Shown: positions 1 through 9,794, numbered from the stretch's first letter. The stretch: DNA of 64,000 nucleotides from JAEUMW01 sp963734295 (GCA_963734295.1 CAVTGS010000010.1:118348-182347); one strand, 5' to 3'. The notes: generated by a model not told the origin, from the letters alone. Made by a program: numbers and translations.

Positions 1-315
1 GCGCTCGAGATCATCGAAAACGAGTCGTGGCGGCGCGAGCGGCTCGCGACCCTGGTCGCACAGTTGAAATCGTCGCTGCGTCCCGGCCGCATGCGGCTCA
101 TGCCATCGGACACGCCGATCCAGCCGCTCGTGATCGGCGACAACGAAGCGGCGCTCGCGGTGGGCGCGGCCCTCGAGGAAGCCGGGATCTGGGTGCCCGT
201 CATCCGCCCGCCGACCGTGCCGCAAGGCACCGCGCGACTGCGCATCTCCCTCTCCGCTGCCCACACCGAGTCCGATGTCGCCACCCTGGTCGATTGCCTC
301 GATCGCCTGCAGTGA
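1..315 (+). CDS. bioF: 8-amino-7-oxononanoate synthase, C-terminal part
   Basis: This is the last 104 codons of the PLP-dependent enzyme that condenses pimeloyl-ACP with alanine in biotin synthesis. The gene is cut by the left edge, so the lysine and cofactor region are not visible. The visible tail has the typical end of the family: 'QPLVIGDN', then 'GIWVPVIRPPTVP', then 'ARLRISLSAAHT', the C-terminal domain of alpha-oxoamine synthases. Its TGA stop overlaps the GTG start of bioH (GTGA), and bioC and bioD follow, which fixes the biotin assignment. Confidence 0.9.
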   Translation, partial: ALEIIENESWRRERLATLVAQLKSSLRPGRMRLMPSDTPIQPLVIGDNEAALAVGAALEEAGIWVPVIRPPTVPQGTARLRISLSAAHTESDVATLVDCLDRLQ

Positions 316-1075
316 AGCTCCACGTCGAGACGCTGGGCGAGGGACCCGAGCTCGTCCTGGTGCACGGGTGGTCGATGCACGGCGAGGTCTGCCACGGGCT
401 GGCGGAACGTCTGGCCGCGAGGTTTCGGGTGCATGTCCCCGACCTCCCGGGTCACGGCAGGAGTCGCGGCGAGCGGTTGCCGGAGCTCGCCAACTGGCGG
501 CCGGTCTTGCAGATCTTTTCCCGACCGCGGCGCATCTCTGCGGCTGGTCGCTCGGCGCGCTGGTGGCGATGCGCTGGGCGCTCGATCGGCCGACCCAGGT
601 CCGGCGGCTCGCGCTGATCGCGGCGACCCCCCGCTTTCCGGCGGGCGAGGGGTGGGAGGCGGGGTCGGCCATCGGCGACCTCGAGGCCTTCGCGCGCGCG
701 CTGCATGCGGACTATCGCGGGACCCTCGAGCGCTTCATCGCGTTGCAGGCGATGGGCAGCCCGGCACCGAGGAAAGTGGTTGCGGACTTCCGGCGTCGCC
801 TGGCCCACGCCGCCGCGCCGGATATCGATGCCCTCGACGCGGGACTGCGCATCCTCGCCAATACGGACCTTCGCAGCGAGGTCGGGGCCCTCGCGCAGCC
901 GACCCTGCTCCTTCACGGCGAACGCGACGCGGTCGTCCCGGAAGCGGCCGCCGAGTGGCTGGTGCAGACGCTTCCGAACGGCCATCTGACGGTCATCCCG
1001 GCTGCGGGGCACGGACCCTTCGTTTCGCAAGAGGCCGAATGCGCCCGCGCGCTGCTCGAGCACTTCGATGACTGA
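312..1075 (+). CDS. bioH: Pimeloyl-ACP methyl ester esterase BioH, apparent frameshift
   Basis: This alpha/beta hydrolase removes the methyl group from pimeloyl-ACP methyl ester before BioF acts. It starts at GTG 312 inside the bioF stop. The first part (312 to about 497) encodes 'LVLVHGWSMHG' and 'PDLPGHGRS'. The rest is in another frame and carries the nucleophile elbow 'CGWSLGA', the acid loop 'LLLHGERDAVVP' and the histidine region 'AAGHGPFVS'. The frames join if one G is restored at 496-498 (tggcgg read as tgggcgg), giving about 254 residues, a normal BioH length. All catalytic elements survive, so a sequencing or consensus deletion is more likely than a dead gene. The stop overlaps the bioC start. 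Confidence 0.82.
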
Positions 1076-1955
1076 TCCGCACGAATTCGACAAGCGCAAC
1101 GTGCGCCGCTCGTTCGAGCGCGCGGCCGCCACATACGACGCGGCCGCGGTGCTGCAGCGGGAAGTGGAACGACGCATGTTCGAGCGGCTCGATTACGTGA
1201 AGCTCGCGCCCGCCGCCATTCTCGACGCCGGCAGCGGCACCGGCACCGGTGCGCGTGAACTGGCTCGGCGCTATCCCGACGCACGGGTGATTGGCCTCGA
1301 CATCGCGCTCACGATGCTCGACGCGGGGCGCGAGCCGCCATCGTGGCTGCAACGCATCGGTGTCGGCCGCAGTCGGATCGCGTCGGTGTGCGGCGATGTC
1401 GAGCGGCTTCCGTTCAAGGACGCGTGCCTGGATCTGATCTGGTCCAACGCCACGTTGCAGTGGGCTACCGATCTGCCGAGCACGCTCGAGGAATTGCGGC
1501 GCGTGCTGCGTCCGGGCGGGTTGCTGATGTTCTCCACCTTCGGCCCGGACACGCTGAAGGAGCTACGCGCCGCGTTCGCGGCGGCCGACGCGCGCTCGCA
1601 CGTGAACCGCTTCATCGACATGCACGACATCGGCGACATGCTGGTGCACGCGCGCCTGGCCGACCCGGTGATGGACATGGAGCAGATCACCCTGACCTAC
1701 GAAACGGTGCGCGACCTGATGCGCGACCTGAAAGCGATCGGTGCCCACAACGTGACGGCCGGGCGGCCGCGCGGGCTCGGCGGGCGTACCGTGCTGGCGG
1801 CCGTGGAACGCAGCTACGAATCGATGCGGCGGGACGGCGTGCTGCCCGCGACCTACGAGGTCGTATACGGCCACGCGTGGGCGCCCGTCGGCGGGCCCGA
1901 GCGCACCGCCGACGGCCACGCGGTGGTCCAGTTTCACCGCAGGGGCGCGCGGTAG
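1068..1955 (+). CDS. bioC: Malonyl-ACP O-methyltransferase
   Basis: This SAM-dependent methyltransferase methylates malonyl-ACP to start pimelate synthesis. It has 295 residues. The typical BioC opening 'KRNVRRSFERAAATYDAAA' is followed by motif I 'ILDAGSGTGTGA' near residue 50, 'VIGLDIALTML', and 'DLIWSNATLQW' (motif IV region), then 'LRRVLRPGGLLMFSTFG'. The ATG overlaps the end of bioH by 8 bases (ATGACTGA), so translation is probably coupled. It sits in the order bioF-bioH-bioC-bioD. Confidence 0.93.
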   Translation: MTDPHEFDKRNVRRSFERAAATYDAAAVLQREVERRMFERLDYVKLAPAAILDAGSGTGTGARELARRYPDARVIGLDIALTMLDAGREPPSWLQRIGVGRSRIASVCGDVERLPFKDACLDLIWSNATLQWATDLPSTLEELRRVLRPGGLLMFSTFGPDTLKELRAAFAAADARSHVNRFIDMHDIGDMLVHARLADPVMDMEQITLTYETVRDLMRDLKAIGAHNVTAGRPRGLGGRTVLAAVERSYESMRRDGVLPATYEVVYGHAWAPVGGPERTADGHAVVQFHRRGAR

Positions 1956-1962
1956 CGCCGCC

Positions 1963-2661
1963 ATGAAGGGCATCTTCGTCACCGCAACCGACACCGGTGC
2001 CGGCAAGACCCTGATCGCCTGCGGGATCATTCACACGCTGCGCGCGACGGGCCAGCGGGTCGCGGGCATGAAGCCAGTTGCTTCGGGCTGCGAGCAGACG
2101 TCCGACGGACTCGTATCCGAGGACGCCTCGCTGCTTGCCGCCGCGTCGGGGCTCGGTGCGCCGATCGATCTCGTCAACCCGTATCGCTTCCTGCCCGCCA
2201 TCGCTCCGCACATCGCGGCAGCCGAGGCCGGCATACGCATCGATCTGCGTCGCATCGAGGCCGCGTATCGCGCGCTCGGCCGGTTTGCGGATTGCGTCGT
2301 GGTGGAAGGCGTGGGCGGCTTGCGCGTGCCGCTGAACGAGCAGGAGGACGTCGCGGACCTGGTCCGGTTGCTTCGACTGCCCGTGGTGCTCGTGGTCGGC
2401 ATGCGCCTGGGTTGTCTCAATCACGCGCTGCTCACTGCCGAGGCGATCGAGCGGTGCGAGCTGCCCTTCTGCGGCTGGGTCGCGAACCACCTCGATACAG
2501 GCATGGGCCTGCCGGACGCAAACGTGGACGCGCTCCGGAGCCGACTGCGTGCGCCGCTGCTCGGTCGCGTGCCGTTCGTGCCTTCCGGCGATGCCGAGAC
2601 TGTCGCCGAGGCCCTGGATGGTCCCGCGATTCTGAACGCTCTCGGCATCTCGGGGCACTGA
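1963..2661 (+). CDS. bioD: ATP-dependent dethiobiotin synthetase
   Basis: It closes the ureido ring of dethiobiotin from DAPA, CO2 and ATP. It has 232 residues. The P-loop 'TATDTGAGKTLIACG' lies at the N-terminus, followed by 'GMKPVASGCE' and 'VVEGVGGLRVPL', all typical of BioD. It starts 7 bases after the bioC stop and is the last gene of the biotin run; bioA and bioB are not in the window. About 100 non-coding bases follow before the convergent antiporter gene. Confidence 0.93.
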   Translation: MKGIFVTATDTGAGKTLIACGIIHTLRATGQRVAGMKPVASGCEQTSDGLVSEDASLLAAASGLGAPIDLVNPYRFLPAIAPHIAAAEAGIRIDLRRIEAAYRALGRFADCVVVEGVGGLRVPLNEQEDVADLVRLLRLPVVLVVGMRLGCLNHALLTAEAIERCELPFCGWVANHLDTGMGLPDANVDALRSRLRAPLLGRVPFVPSGDAETVAEALDGPAILNALGISGH

Positions 2662-2770
2662 CCGAACGCGGGCGGCATGCACCGCGTAGCCCCGAGGGGA
2701 TCTCGGGATGCTTCGGACGGTGACGACCACGGGCAACACGACGTGCGTGACGGACGGGCCGTCGCCTACC

Positions 2771-3970
2771 CTACGTCGTACCGGAACCGGGTTCCGATGC
2801 CAACTTGCCGGGATGCTTCGCCCGAAGCGATAGCGCGATGAGCGGAAAGATCAGAACCGAAAGGATCGCGGCGCCGACCAGGGCGGCCGCGTTCTCGGGC
2901 GATATCCTCCCCGTCGCCTTGCCGATATCGGCGATGACGACAATGAGCGGCAACGATGTCGCCGAGAAGAGCGCGAGCGCCAGACGCTCTTGGACGCCCA
3001 GAGCGCGGCGGTAGAGCACGGCCGGGGCACCCCGGACTGCGAGTAGCAGGACAACGAACACCGGCACGCGCAGCAGGCTGTCCGGACTCGCGAACAGGGC
3101 GGCAACGTCGATCTGGGTCCCGCTGGCGATGAAGAAGATCGGGATGAGGAAGCCAAAGCCGACCGCATCCAGTTTGTGGCGGAAGGGCTCCGCCTCCGGT
3201 CCGCGCGCGACCAGACCCACCAGGGCGCCGGCCGCGAAAGCACCCAGCAGCAGGTTGAGGCCAAAGGTGTCGGCCATCACCACCATGCACCCCAGCAAGA
3301 GCATCGACAGACGCACCGGAAACTGGCTGGTCTTGTACATGGTTCGCGTCAGGATTTCGATCACTCGCGGCGGGCGCACGCGCAACACGAGCACCACGCA
3401 GGTCAGTGCGATAAAGGTGAAGGTGAGCAACAATTCCGAGCGCCGCGCGAGTTCTCCGTCGCTCGCCATGATCAGCGAGAAGAGGATGATCGGTCCGAAC
3501 TCGCCGATCGCGCCCGCGCCCAGAACGCAGCGTCCGAACTGACTGTCGAGTTCGTCCGCTTCCCGCAGGATCGGGAGCAGGGTGCCGATCGCCGTGGTGG
3601 CGACCGCGACGCTGACCAACAAAGGATCGGAGACCAGTCCCACACCGGAGAGCGCATGCGTCAGTGCCAGCGCCAGTCCGATGGAGAAGATCCAGCCGAG
3701 CGCACCCAGTCGCAGCGGAACACCGCGCAGCGTCGAGAAATCGAGATCCATCCCGGCGAGGAAGAAAAGGAAACACAGCCCGAGGGCGGACAGCGTCCTG
3801 ACGCTGCCCTCGGCGCCGACCAGATCGAGCATCTGCGGACCGATGGCAATGCCCAGCAGCAGTTCGAGGACGACCAGCGGCAACCGCAGCCTGATCGGCA
3901 ACTCGTTGAAGAGGGGCGCCAGTGCCGCGGCCAGCAGGACAATGAGCAGCGGATGGTGGTGATCGGGCAT
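2771..3970 (-). CDS. CPA2-type cation/proton antiporter (KefB-like membrane domain)
   Basis: This 399-residue integral membrane protein belongs to the sodium/hydrogen exchanger family (Pfam Na_H_Exchanger). Many hydrophobic segments are visible, with family signatures 'LLGIAIGPQML', 'GLCFLFFLAGMDLDF' and 'LLLGAFAAGALVGL'. The chain stops after the membrane domain, so there is no RCK/TrkA-N domain as in full KefB. I chose ATG 3970 because it lies 8 bases after the upstream DUF389 stop and a GGAG-like site precedes it; the frame stays open further upstream. The ion and the physiological role cannot be read from the sequence. Confidence 0.8.
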   Translation of the reverse strand: MPDHHHPLLIVLLAAALAPLFNELPIRLRLPLVVLELLLGIAIGPQMLDLVGAEGSVRTLSALGLCFLFFLAGMDLDFSTLRGVPLRLGALGWIFSIGLALALTHALSGVGLVSDPLLVSVAVATTAIGTLLPILREADELDSQFGRCVLGAGAIGEFGPIILFSLIMASDGELARRSELLLTFTFIALTCVVLVLRVRPPRVIEILTRTMYKTSQFPVRLSMLLLGCMVVMADTFGLNLLLGAFAAGALVGLVARGPEAEPFRHKLDAVGFGFLIPIFFIASGTQIDVAALFASPDSLLRVPVFVVLLLAVRGAPAVLYRRALGVQERLALALFSATSLPLIVVIADIGKATGRISPENAAALVGAAILSVLIFPLIALSLRAKHPGKLASEPGSGTT

Positions 3971-3978
3971 GGCGGCAC

Positions 3979-5688
3979 TCACTCTCCTATCGGCGTGTAT
4001 CCCTCGCCGGTGACCTTGAGTTCGGTACGCGCCCACACCGACAGCGTCACCGACTCCCCCAGAGACTTCGCGGTGCCTCGTTCGATGACGCGAACTTCGG
4101 CGGGCGTCGGTACGCGGGGACCCACGATCTCGGCGCGCACCAGCCAGCCCTCGCCCTTGCGCACCGCATCGACGGCCGGCGCGAACATGTTCGGCAGCTC
4201 CTCGACCGCCGCGCGAACGGTGCGCTCCACCGCTGCGCGCTGCTCGCCCTCCTCTGTCGTCGCGGTGCCGAAGTGCGCGTCGCCGAACAGAATCCGGCCC
4301 TTGGACGTGACATCCTTGGAGAGCGCCTGGCGCATGACGACACGCAAGGCGGGTTCCCCCAGCCGCTCGCGCATCGGCGCTTCGAAGCGGGCGACTTCGT
4401 CCGATGTGGGAGGGTGAGGGCCTTCGATCGCGATGACGATGACCGGCCCGGACCGCAACTGGACCAGCTCGATGTCCTTGAGAACGAGATCGGGCCGCGT
4501 GGCCGCGACTTCCCGCGCCACCTGTTCGGCCTGCTGGAGGATGCGCATGGCCGGCGACAGGCGCGCCTCCGTCACGCGCCCATTGAGGCTGAAGTAAGGG
4601 CGAATATTGGCCGAGCCGGTCGCCGACACGTCAGCCGTGACGGCGCTGCGGATGAACAACCGCACCGGTTCGCCGAGCCGCTGGCTCAAGTCGTCCTGCA
4701 CGCGCTTGACGGTGTCGGGCGCGATGACGCGAGGGGTGCTGATCGTCGAGAGCACGTCGACGCTCCCCTTGGTACGGCTGAAGTCGACGCTGACGAGGGC
4801 CGTGTTCGGCTGATGAGACAGGGCTTCGTCCAGGACGGCCTCGATGGTGCTGCGGGTACGGACAGTTGCCACCAGACTGAGAAGATGATCTGTCAGCAGC
4901 ACGGTCACGAACACCAGTCCGACTGCTGCTGCGGCAAAGCGACGGACGAGACCGCGAACCGAGCCGATTTCCGACGCCGTGACGAATCCGGAAACCAGGA
5001 ACAGCACAGCGGCCACGGCGAGAATGGCGAGGACGTTGGCAAAAAAAAGGAGGAACGCGCCCCAGGCACCGTCGAATGCCCCCAGGGCGAGGCACAGCCC
5101 GATTGCCGCGATGGGGGGATTGAGCGCCGTGGCAATCGCGACGCCGGGCAGAGCCGGGCTGATGCGCTGGTCGATCAGCGCCAGCAACCCTGCGAATCCG
5201 GCGAGCGCGGCGACGATCAGATCGATCAGGGTCGGCCGCGTCTGCGACAGCAAGGCTGCCGTAGGGTCACCCATCAGCGGCATCAGCCCCAGCAGATAAC
5301 ACAGGGCAACTCCGAGCACGGCCCCTCCGAACTCCGCGAGCAGGGCCTTGCGCAGCAGCGTCAGATCGCCGCGCATGAGCCCGAGGGAGATGCCGAAGAT
5401 CGGCGTCATCAGCGGGGCCACCACGTTCGCCCCGATCAGCAAGGCGTCGCTGTCGACGATCAACGCGAAGCCGGCAAGCACTTCGGAAATACCGAGCAGA
5501 AGGTAGTAGACGACGGTCGGCTGCGAGCCCTCACCGATCTCGCGCAATACCGCTTCCCGCCCTGCCGGCGTGACCGACCGGATCTCCAACACCGCCCGGA
5601 CCCAAGCGCGAAAGCCCCACTCCCGGCGCTCCGGTAGGGGCGAGGCGCCTCCGTGCGATGCCGCGGCGTCGCGCTCGACCCCCGTCAC
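3979..5688 (-). CDS. DUF389 (TIGR00341-type) membrane protein
   Basis: A 569-residue membrane protein with the DUF389 core in residues about 55-270: 'SEVLAGFALIVDSDALLIGANVVAPLMTP' region, 'LIDLIVAALAGFAGLLAL', and 'ATALNPPIAAIGLCLALG'. The second half is soluble and looks like repeated ferredoxin-like segments ('VSVDFSRTKGSVDVLSTIS', later 'RVVMRQALSKDV'). The function of the family is unknown. It is probably co-transcribed with the antiporter gene downstream, with an 8-base gap. Confidence 0.75.
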   Translation of the reverse strand: MTGVERDAAASHGGASPLPERREWGFRAWVRAVLEIRSVTPAGREAVLREIGEGSQPTVVYYLLLGISEVLAGFALIVDSDALLIGANVVAPLMTPIFGISLGLMRGDLTLLRKALLAEFGGAVLGVALCYLLGLMPLMGDPTAALLSQTRPTLIDLIVAALAGFAGLLALIDQRISPALPGVAIATALNPPIAAIGLCLALGAFDGAWGAFLLFFANVLAILAVAAVLFLVSGFVTASEIGSVRGLVRRFAAAAVGLVFVTVLLTDHLLSLVATVRTRSTIEAVLDEALSHQPNTALVSVDFSRTKGSVDVLSTISTPRVIAPDTVKRVQDDLSQRLGEPVRLFIRSAVTADVSATGSANIRPYFSLNGRVTEARLSPAMRILQQAEQVAREVAATRPDLVLKDIELVQLRSGPVIVIAIEGPHPPTSDEVARFEAPMRERLGEPALRVVMRQALSKDVTSKGRILFGDAHFGTATTEEGEQRAAVERTVRAAVEELPNMFAPAVDAVRKGEGWLVRAEIVGPRVPTPAEVRVIERGTAKSLGESVTLSVWARTELKVTGEGYTPIGE

Positions 5689-5710
5689 GGGCGCAGTTCC
5701 ACCTACGCCC

Positions 5711-6250
5711 TCAGAACGGATCGAACATCTCTGGGGTGGACGTCACCGGAGTCGCCTTCGCAGCCGGTGCCTTGACCGCAACCGGCTCCGAATCCGGCGT
5801 GGCTGCGGACGGCGGAGGTGCCGGATCGGTAGTCGCGGCAGCGGGGGGAGGCGGCGCGCGATCGGGGGTTGTGGCAGACGGGTGCGGCGATGCATCCTGG
5901 GTGCCGGGACCCGATGTCGGAAGATGGGCGATCAGCTGCCCGTTTTCGACCCAGCCCTTCACGCCGCTCGCCGGAGCCGTGACCAGGGCGTATGCGCCGT
6001 GAATGCGAAGCCGGGTGACGCGCTCGTGCAGGCGGAGGTGGCCGATGACTGCCGAGGGCGCGGCCGGCTGGTCACGGACGATCAAACCCTCCGAACCGAC
6101 GAAGTAAGTCTGACCTGATTGCGGACCCGTAGAATGCGCGGCTGATGCCGTCCGCCCACGCGCCTGATCGCGCTGTGCCGGCTCGAGGCCAGAGCATCCA
6201 GCCAGGACGACGGCGGCCGTCGCAACGACCATAATCCGCAGCGAATACAT
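5711..6250 (-). CDS. Lipoprotein with SH3-like domain and proline/alanine-rich tail
   Basis: I start this at ATG 6250, which gives a lipoprotein signal 'MYSLRIMVVATAAVVLAGC' with the lipid cysteine at residue 19. Residues about 45-100 resemble a bacterial SH3 domain ('VGSEGLIVRDQPAAPSAVIG', then 'GVKGWVENGQLIAHL'). The last 70 residues are low-complexity Pro/Ala/Thr. The product is 179 residues and probably sits in the envelope. The frame is open upstream to 6445, but that part has no signal and looks non-coding. Its role is unknown. Confidence 0.6.
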   Translation of the reverse strand: MYSLRIMVVATAAVVLAGCSGLEPAQRDQARGRTASAAHSTGPQSGQTYFVGSEGLIVRDQPAAPSAVIGHLRLHERVTRLRIHGAYALVTAPASGVKGWVENGQLIAHLPTSGPGTQDASPHPSATTPDRAPPPPAAATTDPAPPPSAATPDSEPVAVKAPAAKATPVTSTPEMFDPF

Positions 6251-6513
6251 GATCGTCACGAGCGCTTGTGAGCAGTTCGGAACGGCTTCTGAAGTCTGTG
6301 GCGACCATGCATCCACGACGTGACCCCGTCGAGCAGCAACATCGAAGAGAGGCGAAGAATAGCCGGCCTGCCTCCGTCGGGCAATGAGCAGCGTGCAGGC
6401 CCGGGGCTCCTTGCTCTTGGCGCGGGCGCTGTGGTACCGTTTCAAGGCTTTGGATAGCGGAGTTGGGCACTCCGGAACACGGGTGGCGCGAGGGTGGAGG
6501 CATTGCGGAGCAA

Positions 6514-6981
6514 ATGATTCCGGTCGATGCGGGGCAAAGCGCTGATTACGAGTTCGTTGCCCAACGAAACAATTCTCTCTCGCGCTCGGATCGGCAGAGA
6601 GTTTTCTGCTACGTTTTCGGGGCCTCGATTCTCATCGCTCTCGCCTTCACGGCATTCGGCGCATGGCCTGTCCTTCCCTTCGCCGGGCTTGAAATGGGGG
6701 GGCTGTATGCCGCCTTCAAGTGTGTCGACCGTCACGCTGCCGATTACGAGTATCTCGAGATCAACGGCGATCGCGTGCGCATCGAGATCCGCGAGGGTGC
6801 CGACGTGCGCCGCGTGGATTTGAACCGGCATTGGGCGCAGGTCGTCGTCGACGACGACCGCGGCCGGCCGCGGCTAGCGCTGCGTTCGCACGGGCGCGAG
6901 GTCGAGTTCGGACGGCACCTGACCCACCAGGAGCGCGAGCGGGTCGCCCGCGAGCTCCGGCGGCAACTGCGAAAGGCTTGA
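6514..6981 (+). CDS. DUF2244 membrane protein upstream of cox genes
   Basis: DUF2244 proteins are small two-helix membrane proteins often encoded beside cytochrome oxidase genes; their role is unknown. Here two hydrophobic stretches ('FGASILIALAFTAFGAWPVL' and the following segment) are followed by a soluble tail with 'HWAQVVVDDDRGRPRLALRS' and 'GREVEFGRHLT', typical of the family. The start may be ATG 6514 (155 residues) or the more upstream codon at 6463 (172 residues). Its TGA overlaps the first possible coxB start by one base. Confidence 0.75.
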   Translation: MIPVDAGQSADYEFVAQRNNSLSRSDRQRVFCYVFGASILIALAFTAFGAWPVLPFAGLEMGGLYAAFKCVDRHAADYEYLEINGDRVRIEIREGADVRRVDLNRHWAQVVVDDDRGRPRLALRSHGREVEFGRHLTHQERERVARELRRQLRKA

Positions 6982-8141
6982 TGAACGTGCAAGGATCGAT
7001 TGGGGGAGCCATGACGAGAAAGTGTGCGGCGGGGGCAGGACTGCTCCTGTTTTCGAGCCTCGCTTTGGGCGGGCAGCTGGGACTGCCGGCGCCGGAATCC
7101 CCGATCGCACGGGAAATCTACGATCTGCACGCGCTGATTTTCGGCATCTGTGTGATCGTGTTCGTCGCCGTTTTCGGCGTAATGTTCTATTCGATCTTCA
7201 AGCACCGGAAGTCACTCGGCGCGAAGCCGGCCACCTTCCACGAGAACACCACGGTGGAGGTCATCTGGACCATCGTTCCGATCGTGATCCTGGTCGGTAT
7301 GGCGATCCCGGCCACGCGCACCGTACTCGCCATGAAGGATACGTCCGAAGCCGAGATGACGATCAAGGTCACGGGCTACCAGTGGAAGTGGGGTTACGAT
7401 TATCTGAAGGGCGAGGGTGAGGGCATCAGCTTCTACAGCAACCTCACCACCCCGTACACGCAGATCCACAACGAGGCGCCCAAGGGCCCGGACTACCTGC
7501 TCGAGGTGGACAATCCCCTGGTCGTGCCGGTGGACAAGAAGATTCGCGTGCTGACGACGGCGAACGACGTTATCCACTCCTTCTGGGTGGGCGCGCTCGG
7601 ATTCAAGCAGGACGCGATTCCGGGGTTCGTGCGCGACACCTGGTTTCTCGCCAAGAATCCCGGCATCTACCGCGGCCAGTGTGTCGAGCTCTGCGGCAAG
7701 GATCACGGCTTCATGCCGATCGTGATTCACGCGATGGAGCAGGGCGCCTACAAGCAGTGGGTGGCCGAAAAGAAGACGCAGATGGCGGCGGCCCGGATCG
7801 ACCCCAACAAGACCTATACCCTGGCCGAGCTCAAGACCCAGGGCGAGAAGGTGTACCAGGGCAATTGCGCGGCCTGTCACCAGGCGAACGGCATGGGCGT
7901 GCCCGGGGCCTTCCCGGCGCTCTCTGGCTCGAAGATGGTCGCCGGTCCCGTCGCCGATCAGATCAGGCTCGTGCTATACGGCAAGCAGGGCACGGCCATG
8001 GCGTCTTTCAAGCAGCTCTCGGACATCGAGATCGCGGCCGTCGTGACGTACGAGCGGAACAGCTGGTCCAACCAGACGGGTGACCTCGTGCAGGCCGCCG
8101 ACGTGAAGACGCTGCGCGGTGCGACGGTCGCCTCGAAGTAA
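6981..8141 (+). CDS. coxB: Cytochrome c oxidase subunit II fused to cytochrome c (caa3 type)
   Basis: Subunit II carries the CuA site that accepts electrons. A signal-like N-terminus and two membrane helices (residues about 20-110) precede the cupredoxin domain with 'GYQWKWGYDY' and the CuA loop 'CVELCGKDHGFM'. A C-terminal cytochrome c domain with 'CAACH' follows, so this is the caa3-like fusion form. The start may be ATG 6981, which overlaps the DUF2244 stop, or ATG 7011, directly after GGGGGAG and at a cleaner signal peptide. It opens the coxB-coxA-ctaG-coxC cluster. Confidence 0.93.
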   Translation: MNVQGSIGGAMTRKCAAGAGLLLFSSLALGGQLGLPAPESPIAREIYDLHALIFGICVIVFVAVFGVMFYSIFKHRKSLGAKPATFHENTTVEVIWTIVPIVILVGMAIPATRTVLAMKDTSEAEMTIKVTGYQWKWGYDYLKGEGEGISFYSNLTTPYTQIHNEAPKGPDYLLEVDNPLVVPVDKKIRVLTTANDVIHSFWVGALGFKQDAIPGFVRDTWFLAKNPGIYRGQCVELCGKDHGFMPIVIHAMEQGAYKQWVAEKKTQMAAARIDPNKTYTLAELKTQGEKVYQGNCAACHQANGMGVPGAFPALSGSKMVAGPVADQIRLVLYGKQGTAMASFKQLSDIEIAAVVTYERNSWSNQTGDLVQAADVKTLRGATVASK

Positions 8142-8187
8142 TCTCCCGCATCGGACAAGACATCCCCTTTCGCCCCAGGAGACCCTG

Positions 8188-9780
8188 ATGGCAGCCGTAC
8201 CCGGTACCGCGCACGACCACGCCCACGACCACGATCACGCCCATCATCCGAGCGGGATCATGCGCTGGGTGACGACGACCAACCACAAGGACATCGGCAC
8301 CCTGTACCTGTGGTTCAGCTTCACCATGTTCTTCGTCGGCGGTCTGCTCGCGTTCGGCATCCGCGCCGAGCTGTTCCAGCCGGGGCTGCAGTTCTGGCAG
8401 CCGGAGTTCTTCAACCAGCTCACGACGATGCACGGCCTCATCATGGTGTTCGGCGCAATCATGCCGGCGTTCGTGGGGTTCGCGAACTGGCAGGTGCCGC
8501 TCATGATCGGCGCGCCCGACATGGCGTTCGCGCGCATGAACAACTGGAGCTTCTGGCTGCTGCCGCCGGCGGCGATCCTGCTCGTGACGTCGTTCTTCGT
8601 CCCCGGCGGGGCGACCGCGGCGGGCTGGACGCTGTATGCCCCGCTCACAGTGCAGATGGGCCCGGGGATGGACTTGGCCATCTTCGCCATTCACATCATG
8701 GGCGCCTCGTCCATCATGGGCTCGATCAACATCGTCACCACGATCCTCAACATGCGCGCCCCGGGCATGACGCTCATGAAGATGCCGCTCTTTTGCTGGA
8801 CGTGGCTCATCACCGCCTATCTGCTGATCGCCGTGATGCCGGTGCTCGCGGGCGCGGTGACCATGACGCTTACCGACCGCCACTTCGGCACCCACTTCTT
8901 CAACGCGGCCGGCGGCGGCGATCCGGTGCTGTTTCAACACATCTTCTGGTTCTTCGGGCACCCCGAGGTGTACATCATGATCCTGCCGGCGTTCGGCATC
9001 GTCTCGGAGATCATCCCGACCTTCGCGCGGAAGCCGCTGTTCGGCTACTCGTCGATGGTGTACGCCACGTCCTCGATCGCGATCCTCTCCTTTATCGTGT
9101 GGGCGCACCACATGTTCACCGTCGGCATGCCGGCGGCCGGCCAGCTTTTCTTCATGTACGCCACTGCGCTGATCGCGGTGCCGACGGGGGTCAAGGTATT
9201 CAACTGGCTCGCGACCATGTGGAAGGGATCGATGACCTTCGAGACGCCGATGCTGTTCGCGATCGGCTTCATCTTCGTCTTCTCCATGGGCGGTTTCACC
9301 GGGCTCATCCTTTCGATCGCGCCGGTGGACATCCAGCTCCACGACACTTATTACGTCGTCGCGCACTTTCACTACGTGCTGGTGGCGGGCTCGCTCTTCG
9401 CCATCTTCGGCGGCATCTACTACTGGCTGCCCAAGTGGACCGGGCACATGTACGACGAGAAGCTCGGCAAGCTGCATTTCTGGCTCACGCTCATCTTCTT
9501 CAACCTGACCTTCTTCATCATGCACTTCCTCGGCCTCGCCGGCATGCCGCGGCGCATCCCGGATTACTCGATCCAGTTCGCGGACTTCAACATGGTCGCC
9601 TCGATCGGCGCGTTCGGATTCGGCTTCACGCAGTTGATCTTCCTGTGGGTGGTCGTGAAGTGCATCCGCGGCGGCGCCAAGGCGCCTGCCAGCCCGTGGG
9701 AAGGGGCGCACGGGCTCGAGTGGACGGTGCCGTCTCCGGCGCCCTATCACACCTTCGAGACGCCGCCGGTGGTGAAGTGA
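8188..9780 (+). CDS. coxA: Cytochrome c oxidase subunit I
   Basis: This is the catalytic heme-copper subunit, 530 residues with about 12 membrane helices. Visible signatures are the N-terminal 'TTNHKDIGTLYLWF', 'MFWFFGHPEVYI'-type motif ('FWFFGHPEVYIMILP') with the cross-linked His-Tyr pair, the CuB histidines 'VWAHHMFTVG', and 'HDTYYVVAHFHYVL' with the heme ligands. Start at ATG 8188 is supported by AGGAG 6 bases upstream. The N-terminus has a His/Asp-rich stretch (HDHAHDHDHAHH). Confidence 0.96.
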   Translation: MAAVPGTAHDHAHDHDHAHHPSGIMRWVTTTNHKDIGTLYLWFSFTMFFVGGLLAFGIRAELFQPGLQFWQPEFFNQLTTMHGLIMVFGAIMPAFVGFANWQVPLMIGAPDMAFARMNNWSFWLLPPAAILLVTSFFVPGGATAAGWTLYAPLTVQMGPGMDLAIFAIHIMGASSIMGSINIVTTILNMRAPGMTLMKMPLFCWTWLITAYLLIAVMPVLAGAVTMTLTDRHFGTHFFNAAGGGDPVLFQHIFWFFGHPEVYIMILPAFGIVSEIIPTFARKPLFGYSSMVYATSSIAILSFIVWAHHMFTVGMPAAGQLFFMYATALIAVPTGVKVFNWLATMWKGSMTFETPMLFAIGFIFVFSMGGFTGLILSIAPVDIQLHDTYYVVAHFHYVLVAGSLFAIFGGIYYWLPKWTGHMYDEKLGKLHFWLTLIFFNLTFFIMHFLGLAGMPRRIPDYSIQFADFNMVASIGAFGFGFTQLIFLWVVVKCIRGGAKAPASPWEGAHGLEWTVPSPAPYHTFETPPVVK

Positions 9781-9794
9781 CCTCGGGTGTCGGC

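Noticed and set aside
2662..2770. Terminator between bioD and the antiporter gene
   Set aside because: A small stem (cccgag / ctcggg) exists but there is no T run on either side.
8008..9750. Long minus-strand open frame (580 codons) opposite coxA
   Set aside because: coxA on the plus strand has all catalytic motifs; the antisense product is His/Arg/Asp-rich and unlike a real protein.
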